NCBI GenBank assembly: GCA_024709505.1
Contig: JANJWP010000007.1
Location: forward strand, 1-53,945
DNA: 53,945 nt
Direction: 5' to 3'
Source: Candidatus Altimarinota bacterium
Lineage (GTDB): Bacteria; Patescibacteriota; Gracilibacteria; BD1-5; UBA2023
Positions 38,313 to 46,354 of this stretch are shown in pieces. A program made the position numbers and the translations under genes. Position 1 is the stretch's first letter. Every line of letters starts with the position of its first letter. Under the pieces are notes generated by a model. That model ran no database searches, was not told the origin of the DNA, and worked only from the letters and a program-made list of their open reading frames with translations.

Positions 38313-38966
38313 TTAGTTCACGACGACGAAGGTCGAACACTTCTTATTGGTATTTTCAGGCTCGGACGAAAGCGGGGCGACGGCGTCGTTCGCGGTACCA
38401 ATCCAGTTTTCGTAGGTATCGCGGGCGGTGGAACCAGTATCCCCGCCGTTTCCGGTCGGAGCCGACTTGAGGTTGGCGCTCGAGTTGGTGGAATCCCCGC
38501 AGAAATTGTAGTTTCCGCGCTTGGCGGTTTCGACGTCGGCTACGAGCATGAAGGAAGATCGGGCGATTCCTCCTTTTTGGAGCGGGAAATAGCCGTAAGA
38601 ACCCCTCTGTCCGCACTGTCCGGCGAGGTTTTGGCGCTGGGGATCAAGCGGAGCCTTCGCTCCCTTGAGGAGTTCGGCGAGGTCGGTGGCGGTATTTCCA
38701 TTAACGTCGCTCAAGCAATTCTGGAATCCGGTGTCATCCGTAGCGGTGGCGGTGGCGGTGGCCTTAGGGAAAAATCCCTGATCGGAGTTGAAGGTGGAGA
38801 GAGCCGCGGCAATGTTATTGAGCGACGCGATGCGTCCGCCGTCACGGGCCCGTTCCTGCGCTCCGTTAAGAACCGGGAGGAGGGTTACGGCAAGAACGCC
38901 GATGATCGCGACGACGATCATCAGTTCGACGAGGGTGAAACCTTTGGCGTTTTTCGTTGCGACCAT
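38313..38966 (-). CDS. Type IV pilin / type II secretion pseudopilin
   Basis: A 217-residue protein. The class III signal MVATKNAKG|FTLVELMIVV is followed by AIIGVLAVTLLPVLNGAQ, with the invariant Gly(-1), Phe(+1) and Glu(+5). The globular part begins ARDGGRIASLNNIAAALSTF and contains a GFFPKATATATATDD low-complexity stretch and Cys pairs (GFQNCLSD, LAGQCGQRGSYGY, NYNFCGDS, NKKCSTFVVVN). It would be processed by a PilD peptidase and assembled into a pilus-like fibre; the PilT gene is at 49.8 kb. No TGA. It ends in TAA. Confidence 0.93.
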   Translation of the reverse strand: MVATKNAKGFTLVELMIVVAIIGVLAVTLLPVLNGAQERARDGGRIASLNNIAAALSTFNSDQGFFPKATATATATDDTGFQNCLSDVNGNTATDLAELLKGAKAPLDPQRQNLAGQCGQRGSYGYFPLQKGGIARSSFMLVADVETAKRGNYNFCGDSTNSSANLKSAPTGNGGDTGSTARDTYENWIGTANDAVAPLSSEPENTNKKCSTFVVVN

Positions 38967-39053
38967 GGAGAAAAGGAAAAAAGGTAAAACGTCGGCATTA
39001 TACGCATTTCCCCGAAGCGCTCCAAACGCAAAGGGGAGACGATTCGAAGAAAT

Positions 39054-39081
39054 ATCGTACAATAAAGTCTTCCGACGGAAA
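39054..39081 (-). promoter_or_regulatory. Possible pseudopilin promoter
   Basis: TTTCCG (39076-39081), a 16-nt spacer and TACGAT (39054-39059). Weak -35. Confidence 0.3.
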
Positions 39082-39098
39082 CATCATCCGACATTCCG

Positions 39099-41078
39099 TT
39101 AATTTTGTCAAACTTCGGAAAACGCCGACTCGATATCTTCGCGGATTTCGGCTACAAGAGCCAAATCGCGAAGATCGGCGATCTTCAAATCCGGAAGGCC
39201 GCTTTGACGAACTCCGTAGACTTCTCCGGGTCCGCGGAGTTCGAGGTCGATTTCGGAGAGTTCGAACCCGTCGTTGGTCCGTTCCATCGCCCGCAAACGT
39301 TCGCCGGAGTACTCCTTGGTCGTAAAAAGGTAGCAGTACGATTGGTGTTCGCCCCGGCCTACCCGCCCACGGAACTGATGGAGCTGCGAGAGTCCGAACC
39401 TTTCGGACGCCTCAATCGCGATGACGGTCGCGTTGGGATTATCGACGCCGACTTCCACGACCGAAGTGCTCGAAAGGATTTTAACCTTGCGTTCGTAAAA
39501 ATCCGCCATGGCGGCTTCTTTTTCTTTTGGCTTCATTTTTCCGTGGACCAATCCCACTTCGTGGTCGGGAAAAACGGTCCGAAGGGTTTCGGCAACGTTC
39601 ACGGCGTTCGCGACGTCGAGGGTTTCGGATTCTTCGACCAAGGGCGATATCCAATAGACCTGCCTGCCTGCGGAAAGTTCCGCTTCGACGGCCCGATAGG
39701 CATGTTCCCTTTGATGATCTTTAACGACGGCCGTCACGATGGGTTTGCGTCCCGCAGGATATTCGTCGATAACCGAAAGGTCCTGGTCGCCGCAAAGGGT
39801 GAGGGCGAGCGTCCGGGGAATCGGCGTCGCCGTCATGTTGAGCGAATGCGGATAGATCCCCCCGGAAACCGAAAAATATTTTTCGAGGGCGCCGCGTTGC
39901 TCGACGCCGAACCGATGTTGTTCGTCAACGATGACGAATCAGAGGTTGGCGAATCGGACGTCATCCTCGACGAGCGCGTGCGTTCCGATAACAAGATGGG
40001 TCTGTCCCGTTCTCAGCCGCGCTTTGGCTTCTTCTTTTTGCTTCTTCGAGAGGCTTCCCACGAGCAAATCGGCACGGAGTCCGAAAGCGCCGAACGTTTT
40101 TTCAAAGCTCGCGAAGTGCTGTTTCGAAAGGATTTCCGTCGGTGCCATGAGGGCAACCTGCATTCCCGATTCCAAAATGGCATGGATGGCCGCCACGAAA
40201 GCGACCGCCGTTTTCCCGGTTCAAACGTCGCCTTGCAGAAGGCGAGTCATCGAATGGGGCCTTTCCATGTCTTTGAGAATTTGAAAGAGCGAGATTTTCT
40301 GCTTTCCCGTCATTTCGAAGGGGAGTTTCGCGAGAATTTCCCTGACGCGGTCAGCATTGAGCGCAACGGCTTTCGCCCGGCCTTCCGAAAGCTTCCGGAT
40401 ATCCATTTTTCTCGAGATTCCGGCAAACTGGATGGCGAAAAGTTCTTCGTAGGCGAGTTCGGACCGGGCACGTTCGAAGTCTTCGACCGATGAAGGAAAA
40501 TGGATGGATTCGAGATTTTCGGCTTTTGATCGGAATCCCTTGTTTTTTCGGATTTCCAAAGGAAGCCCGTCACGCACCTGCGAAAGGTGGGGCCGGACGT
40601 ATTTCATTTTTTCACGAAACCAAACCCCGGGAACGTAATTCGCGTCGGAATAAACCGGAACCACCAAGGGGCCGGAGTTCGCCGCGCCCGCGATTTCCGC
40701 CGAAGGAAACGACAGCCTTCCGTATTCGTACTTCGGTTTTCCAAAAATGACGACTTCTTCTCCCGGGCGGAATTTCCGGAGAAAGAAGGGCTGGTTGAAA
40801 TATACCGCTTCCGACAAAAATCCGTGGCGGTCCTTCAATACGGCCTTCGTAAGGGTTTTTCCGCTCCTCGTCCGTTCGGAGGTCACGGCTTCAAGCACGC
40901 AGGAAACCGCATTCTTTTCTTTTAAATTGACGTAGGAAAAGGCGTCGAGCACGTCGGAACGGTTTTCGACGGCGCGGGGATAGTGCGAAAGCAGGTCGGA
41001 AACGGTTCGGATTCCGGCCTCGGCAAGACGCTTTACGTGCGAATCGGTGGTGTGGAGGAGGGATTTGTCGAGGTTCAT
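39099..41078 (-). CDS. recG: ATP-dependent DNA helicase RecG
   Basis: The 659-residue helicase acts on stalled forks and Holliday junctions. The N-terminal wedge/OB domain has TVSDLLSHYPRAVENRSDV, then GKTLTKAVLKDRHG. Motif I is LLQGDV-G-TGKTAVAF, with TGA (40221-40223, residue 286) as the first Gly of Walker A. Motif Ia is LMAPTEILSKQHF. Motif II is FVIVDEQHRFGVEQR, preceded by TGA at residue 380. TATPIPRTLALTLCGD follows. Motif V is ILSSTSVVEVGVDNP and motif VI is QFRGRVGRGEHQSYCYLF. A third TGA (39108-39110, residue 657) gives an end EVGQN-TAA. The ATG at 41078 is within TATGGCGGATG; no clear SD. Confidence 0.97.
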
Positions 41079-41115
41079 CCGCCATAGACTAATCCGGTAT
41101 GCCAGGAATGCAAAA

Positions 41116-41143
41116 TTGACAAATGCGTTCCATTTCGTATTTT
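41116..41143 (+). promoter_or_regulatory. Promoter of the 127-residue gene
   Basis: TTGACA (41116-41121), a 16-nt spacer and TATTTT (41138-41143). Confidence 0.65.
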
Positions 41144-41184
41144 TCATAAATACCCTATTTTTTCGCCATCACCCAAAAGCGAAC

Positions 41185-41568
41185 ATGCACGCACCGTCTC
41201 CTCTTGATTCCCGCTTGTCAAAAAGGCGCTTTCCCGGTTTGTACGAAGCCATATCGCATACGTTCGACGGACGGGAGACGTTCGTTTTTCCCGATGACGC
41301 GGTCATCCGGCGAAAGGGGGAAGAAGTCGCGGAAAGGGTTCTGGGGACGCTCCTTCCCTTTTATCGGGAAAAATTCCGGGCGAAAACCGAATACTACCGA
41401 ATCTCCAAAAACGCGGACGGATCGTTTTCGTGCCAAATAATGCCCGCGGGAAAACTCCTCTTCCGAATCGATTCGGAAGACCAAATGGACGAAGGCGCTT
41501 CCATTCCCATGTCGGTGTATTCGCATTTGGCGAAAAATCAGAAATGCGCGTTGGAAAAATCGGAATAA
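41185..41568 (+). CDS. Conserved-looking small soluble protein, unknown function
   Basis: A 127-residue protein with an alpha/beta look: RRFPGLYEAISHTFDGRETF, FPDDAVIRRKGEEVAERVLG, TLLPFYREKFRAKTEYYRIS, then FSCQIMPAGKLLFRIDSEDQ and ASIPMSVYSHLAKNQK. No family is recognised. The start at 41185 is used because the predicted promoter lies between it and the earlier in-frame ATG at 41047, which is inside the recG gene region. No TGA. It ends in TAA. It is divergent from recG and upstream of tRNA-His. Confidence 0.72.
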   Translation: MHAPSPLDSRLSKRRFPGLYEAISHTFDGRETFVFPDDAVIRRKGEEVAERVLGTLLPFYREKFRAKTEYYRISKNADGSFSCQIMPAGKLLFRIDSEDQMDEGASIPMSVYSHLAKNQKCALEKSE

Positions 41569-41583
41569 AACGGCAAAATCCGA

Positions 41584-41611
41584 TTTGCGTTCGACATGCT
41601 TTCCATATAAT
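41584..41611 (+). promoter_or_regulatory. tRNA-His promoter
   Basis: TTTGCG (41584-41589), a 16-nt spacer and TATAAT (41606-41611). Confidence 0.55.
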
Positions 41612-41665
41612 TGCCTGGCCTTTTTCGGCACTTTTTCGGCGTCGGCGTTCCAAGGCAGATTCCAT

Positions 41666-41743
41666 GGCGATCGTAGCTCAGTTGGTTAGAGCACCGGACT
41701 GTGAATCCGGGGGTCGAGGGTTCAAGCCCCTTCGATCGCCCCA
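41666..41743 (+). tRNA. tRNA-His (GUG), G-1 and CCA encoded
   Basis: Acceptor GCGATCG/CGATCGC with the histidine-specific extra G-1 (41666) facing C73. The D-arm is GCTCAGTTGGTTAGAGC. The anticodon stem-loop is CCGGA-CTGTGAA-TCCGG (anticodon GTG). The T-arm is GAGGG-TTCAAGC-CCCTT, and CCA is at 41741-41743. Confidence 0.97.
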
Positions 41744-41856
41744 TTAAGCCGGCTTTCAAACCGAAAGCCCACCACTCTGGATCCAAAGTTCTCCAAACCC
41801 CTCAAAGGGGACGATAACTTTATTTCCTTACCTTTATCCCCTTAATTTTTTCCGCA

Positions 41857-43044
41857 ATGTCCAACGACTTCGGAACCCTCCTCTCCGAAGCCCCGGCGAT
41901 CAAGTCGCCCGCTCTCGGTGAAATTATTTCCGGCAAGGTCATCCGCTCCGATGCGAAAATGATCTTGGTTGACCTCGGCGAAGGAATGTTCACGGGCGTC
42001 ATCTCCGGAATGCACATGCACTCTTCCACTGACGACGCTTCGGGCCTTAACCCGGGCGACACCGTAGAAGCCATCGTCATCGGCGAAGAACGCAACTCCG
42101 GGCTTTTCATCCTTTCGCTCCGCAAGGCGAGCCAGATGAAGCTCATCAAGAAGCTCCACTCGAACTTCGACACCAAGGAAATCATCACCGTCATCCCCAA
42201 CGAAGCCAACAAGGGCGGACTTCTGATCGACCTCGATGGCATCAAGGGGTTCATTCCGGTTTCCCAGCTCACTCCGGTGCACTACCCGCGCGTCGAGGGC
42301 GCCGATCCGGAAAAGATCCTCGAACACTTGGGGCGCCTCGTCGGCAAGCCGTTCAAGGTCCGCGTCATCAACGTTGACAAAGACGGGAAGAAGATCATCT
42401 TCTCCGAAAAGGCCGCCGTCGAAGAACAGCGCGTCGCCGCGCTCTCGACCCTCAAGGTCGGCGACGTGGTCGAAGGCGTAGTCTCGGGCATCCTCACCTA
42501 CGGACTCTTCATCACCTTCAACGGGGTCGAAGGTCTCGTGCACGTTTCCGAAATCGACTGGGGACACGTTTCCAATCCGTCCAAGTTCGCCAAAATCGGC
42601 GACGAGGTCAAGGTTCAGGTCATCGGCATCGAAGGGGATAAGATCTCCCTCTCCATGAAGCGCCTCCGCCCGAATCCGTGGCAGATCCTCCAGGACAAGT
42701 TCAAGGTCGGCGACGTGGTCGAAGCTCCGGTCATGCGCATTTCCCAATTCGGAGTGTTCATTTCCCTCGACGGCGGAATCTCCGGACTCATCCACCTTTC
42801 CGAAATCTCCTCCTCGATGGTAAAGAACATCGAAGACCACGTGAAGGTCGGCGAAACCATCAAGGCCAAGATCATCACCTTCGATCCGACTGCCAAGCGC
42901 ATCGGACTCTCCATCAAGGCCCTCGAAGAAGGAACCTCTTCCGAAGCTCCGGCTACCGCCGAAGCAGGAGAAGAAGCTCCGAAAAAGAAGGCTCCGGCGA
43001 AGAAAAAGAAAGAAGCCGCCGAAGAAGCTCCGGCCGCCGAATAA
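41857..43044 (+). CDS. rpsA: 30S ribosomal protein S1
   Basis: A 395-residue protein with four S1 RNA-binding OB repeats, roughly at 20-95, 105-180, 195-262 and 280-350. Examples are GEIISGKVIRSDAKMILVDL, GDVVEGVVSGILTYGLFITF with GLVHVSEIDWGHVSNP, and GDVVEAPVMRISQFGVFISL with GLIHLSEIS. A Lys/Ala/Glu-rich tail (KKKAPAKKKKEAAEEAP) follows. Four repeats are the short form of S1, common outside proteobacteria. There is no SD at the start: the leader is TTAATTTTTTCCGCA-ATG, U-rich. S1 likely matters for the many SD-less mRNAs here. No TGA. It ends in TAA with a terminator. Confidence 0.97.
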   Translation: MSNDFGTLLSEAPAIKSPALGEIISGKVIRSDAKMILVDLGEGMFTGVISGMHMHSSTDDASGLNPGDTVEAIVIGEERNSGLFILSLRKASQMKLIKKLHSNFDTKEIITVIPNEANKGGLLIDLDGIKGFIPVSQLTPVHYPRVEGADPEKILEHLGRLVGKPFKVRVINVDKDGKKIIFSEKAAVEEQRVAALSTLKVGDVVEGVVSGILTYGLFITFNGVEGLVHVSEIDWGHVSNPSKFAKIGDEVKVQVIGIEGDKISLSMKRLRPNPWQILQDKFKVGDVVEAPVMRISQFGVFISLDGGISGLIHLSEISSSMVKNIEDHVKVGETIKAKIITFDPTAKRIGLSIKALEEGTSSEAPATAEAGEEAPKKKAPAKKKKEAAEEAPAAE

Positions 43045-43058
43045 ATTTCGGTCCGCTG

Positions 43059-43094
43059 AAAATCCCCGCCTCCACAAAGGCGGGGATTTTCATT
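43059..43094. terminator. Bidirectional terminator
   Basis: GAAAATCCCCGCCT-CCACAA-AGGCGGGGATTTTC, between rpsA and the PBP2 gene. Confidence 0.9.
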
Positions 43095-43106
43095 TCTGAA
43101 AGGGCG

Positions 43107-45413
43107 TTACTTACTCTTCGGAATTCCGTAGTAATTCAAGAGGTACTTGGCAATCTTCGCGAAAAGCGCCGAGGACGTGGTTTCGGAAAATTCCGCCGAG
43201 CGCGGGCGTTCGATTTTGACGATCATGACGAATTTGGGATTCGAAGCCGGCGCGTATCCGCCGTAGGACGTGACCGTATGCCCCGGTCCGCCGGTTTCGT
43301 ATTTCCCCTTCGAAGCGATTTGCGACGTGCCAGTTTTTCCTGCGACGTCATAGCCTTCGACCGATCCTTTCTTCGCAAAACCGATGGTCGCCCCTTCGAC
43401 GAGCATGGCGGTAACCTGCTTGGAGGTGTCTTCTTTTATCACGCGCCGAAGGGGTTTTGGGGCGTTTTTAATAACGGTCCCGTCACCCAAGGTGATCGAA
43501 TCGACGATGTAGGGCTCCATGTACACTCCCCCGTTGGCAAGAACGCTGTATGCTGCGGCCATCTGCAAAACCGTCGCGGTGATACCCTGTCAAAACGACT
43601 GGGTAAACAGCTTTGCCCGCGACCATTTTTCGTACGGTTCGATTTTTCCAAATACCTCGCCCTCAAGGGTGATGCCGGTCTTGGCTCAAAATCCGAAATC
43701 CGAAACGTACTTGGCAAAAAGCGAACGGCCGATTTTTTGGACGATGTCGATCATGCCGACGTTGCAACTCCAGTTGAGCCCGTGCACGTACGTATGGCGG
43801 CCGATACATTCCTTGGCAACGTTCTTAATCTTGAATTCGTCGATTTCGACGTATCCCTTGTCGTAATATGTATCGGTCGGCTTTATGTCGCCGGTATCGA
43901 TGCCGATAGCTACCGTGATCGCCTTGAAGACCGATCCGGGTTCGTAGAGCGAACCGATCGAATCATTGACGTAGGCTCCCGGACCGAAGTCGTTTTTGAA
44001 TTTGTACTTCGGAACGGCGACGTTTCCGGTTTCGAGTTCGGTGGCGGGACGGAGCTTGATCCGCTTTCCGTTGTAGGCGTACTCCGTTCCCTCGGTCGAA
44101 TCTTCGACCATGACCGGCATTCCGAGGAGGTCGAAAAGGGGGTTGGGGTATTTGGCGTAGGAAACCTTCTCGATTTCGTATACCGAACCGAATTCGTTGG
44201 GATCGTAGTCCGGATATCCGGCCATGGCGATGATCGCGCCGGTTTTCGGATCCATGACGACAACGGAGCCGCGATTGGCCCGGAATTCCCTCACGCCTTC
44301 CGATAGGAGCCTCGTGACTTCTTTTTGGACGTTCCGATCGATGGTCAGCTTGATGTCGGCTCCGTTGACGATCTTGCGTTCGGAAAGATCGTATCCTCAA
44401 AGCGATTTTCCGGACGCGTCTTTGCGGGTTTTCCGTTGGCCTTCCTGTCCTTGGAGCTCGTCATGGAAATAGCCTTCGATTCCATAGCGTCCGACGCCTT
44501 CGTTATCGACGAAACCGGTCACTTGTCCTCCGACGTGTTTTTCGGGATAGAAACGGGTTGGATTCGGCTCGAGGATGACGAACGGGGAAATGCCGTCCTT
44601 TTCGTCGAGAAGCCCCTTTTTTATTGCCTCCTTTTCTTCTTTCAGCCGGGCATCGACGAAATCTTTGGTGGAGAGATTCATCCGACGCAAAAGTTTCACG
44701 TAACGGACTTGGCGCTTCGAAAGCAGGAATTCGGCCTGTTTTTCGGACATTCCGAACGTCTCGGCAAGTTTGGCCGCATAAACGGGCTTCCGCTCATCGG
44801 GAACCGCGAGGGGATTGAGGTAGAGATTGTTTGAAAGCAGAGTGAATCCCGAAGCCGAAAACGCTTCCATTTCGCGGATTTCCTCCTTGCTCAAAGCTTC
44901 TTTTACCAATACGAAATCAATGAACTCCTTTTCGATCCGCCGTCCGAGATCCGCGCGGATGAGGGATTTGGCGTTTTCCGCGGTAACGACCCCTTCGGCA
45001 GGAAGCGATGCCCGAGCGAAAGCCGCGACGCTTTCCAGGCACTTGTCGTCCGACCCATGTTGGCAAAGATCAAGAAATACGGTATCGGTAAGAAAAGGGT
45101 ACAGGCGATCCTTCGAGCCGGGAGCCTTCGGATCAACGGCCAAATCCGGAAGGTCGGTCGAGGTTGCAAAAACTCCGACGGGATCGTTGTTGGAATAGAT
45201 GGTTCCTCGGGATACGGGGTTTTTTACCGTGATGGTCTGTTGGCGGTCGGCAAGGGCGCGGTAGTAGTCGTATTCGAGGACGGTGTACTTGAAAGACGTC
45301 CAAACGACAAAAAGCGCGTAGGCGAAAAAGGCGTAGGCGACGAATTCGACGCGGTCGATTCGAGAAACGGCCGTCAAAAGCCGTTCAAGAAGCTGTTTAA
45401 GTTGGGTTTTCAT
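43107..45413 (-). CDS. Class B penicillin-binding protein (FtsI/PBP2 transpeptidase)
   Basis: A 768-residue peptidoglycan transpeptidase. The N-terminal helix is FVAYAFFAYALFVVWTSF and the PBP dimer region starts NPVSRGTIYSNN. The transpeptidase domain has SxxK as EPGSVFKAIT, SxN as WSCNVGM, and KTG as VAGKTGTSQIAS. Three TGA Gly codons are at 44397 (residue 339), 43686 (576) and 43590 (608). The last two fall in conserved SDFGF-G-AKTGITLEGE and TQSF-G-QGITATVLQMAAAY, where family members have Gly. The ATG at 45413 lies inside the end of the PriA-like gene (17-nt overlap), indicating translational coupling. It ends in TAA. Confidence 0.96.
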
Positions 45414-46275
45414 CGGAAGGGACGTTTTCGAGATGCCAGGTGCCTTTCGCTACCGAAGCCATGATCCGGCAAGACGGAACGAACGAAGAAACCGAAAGGG
45501 AAAAACCGAAGCGGTTCACGAATGATTCGAGCAGAAAGAGATGGTCGTAAGAATGGAAAAACTTATGCCTCGCTTCGGAAAACAACGCGTCCTCAAAATA
45601 CGAAAGCCGGGGGTACGCGGAGAGATTATAGGAACAAAGCTTGCGACTTCAAACGAGAAAAGGGCGGTCGCGGACGGCCACTGATAGCCGGAGGCGGAAA
45701 TCGGCGGCTTCGGCAAGGGAATCGGAATGGACGAGAAAATCGTCGGGGTTGAGCGCGGTCGATTTCAAAAATGCCTCCACCGCCGCATCGGACGGCAATA
45801 TGAGAGCCGTTCCAGGTTCGGCGGGAATCGTTTTTCCAAAGATTTTCGCGGCGCCGATTCCGTCGCGGTCATAGAAGACGACGGGGCGAGAAGAAAGGAA
45901 GTCGGATTTCCCTTCTTCCACGACGTCGTACCCCTTCCCCCTTTTTATGAAGCGTCGGAATACCGGGGTGGGAAGAAAGAACGAAACGGCCGTATGGAAA
46001 AATACGAAGTACCGCCGACAAAGGTCGTAGGCGGCCTCGATTTGATAGGAATGCAAAACCGGTCCGGCCACGGCCACCGAAACGATGGACTTCGCCTCGC
46101 CGCGTTCCGGAGGCGGGGAATCAATTTCGGTAACGACGGCGAAATCGAGCGATTCCCCAAAAGGCACCTCGACCACGCACCCACGACAAACGTCCGAGCG
46201 GAGGTGTTCAGGTACGAAATACGTGAATCCCTTGGAGTCGAGGGAGTGATCTTGGAGTACGGCTTCGAGGAACAT
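45397..46275 (-). CDS. PriA-like protein with degenerate, truncated helicase part
   Basis: A 292-residue protein. The start MFLEAVLQDHSLDSKGFTYF and CRGCVVEVPFGESLDFAVVT, followed by HSYQIEAAYDLCRRYFV, match the 3'-end-binding N-terminal domain of PriA. The following ~150 residues align in order with helicase domain 1 but have lost its motifs. Walker A is replaced by YDRDGIGAAKIFG. ALILPSDAAVEAFLKS stands for the LVLVPEI motif. RPFLV-G-SRKLCSYNLSAY stands for VVGTRSA, with TGA at 45649-45651 (residue 209) as its Gly. It stops (TAA) before helicase domain 2. Full PriA is about 700 residues. It may bind DNA without unwinding. The predicted start of transcription falls at or next to the ATG. Confidence 0.78.
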
Positions 46276-46281
46276 GCGAGG

Positions 46282-46309
46282 ATAGTACGGTTCAAAGCCT
46301 TCCAATCAA
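46282..46309 (-). promoter_or_regulatory. Promoter of the PriA-like/PBP2 operon
   Basis: TTGATT (46304-46309), a 16-nt spacer and TACTAT (46282-46287). Transcription would start near 46275, making the mRNA almost leaderless. Confidence 0.5.
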
Positions 46310-46320
46310 GACGGAATGCC

Positions 46321-46354
46321 AAAGAAAATAATCCCCGAAAACGGGGATTATTTT
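46321..46354 (-). terminator. Terminator of the pilT/VirD4-like operon
   Basis: GAAAATAATCCCCG-TTTT-CGGGGATTATTTTC. It overlaps the last two codons and stop of the VirD4-like gene. Confidence 0.85.
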
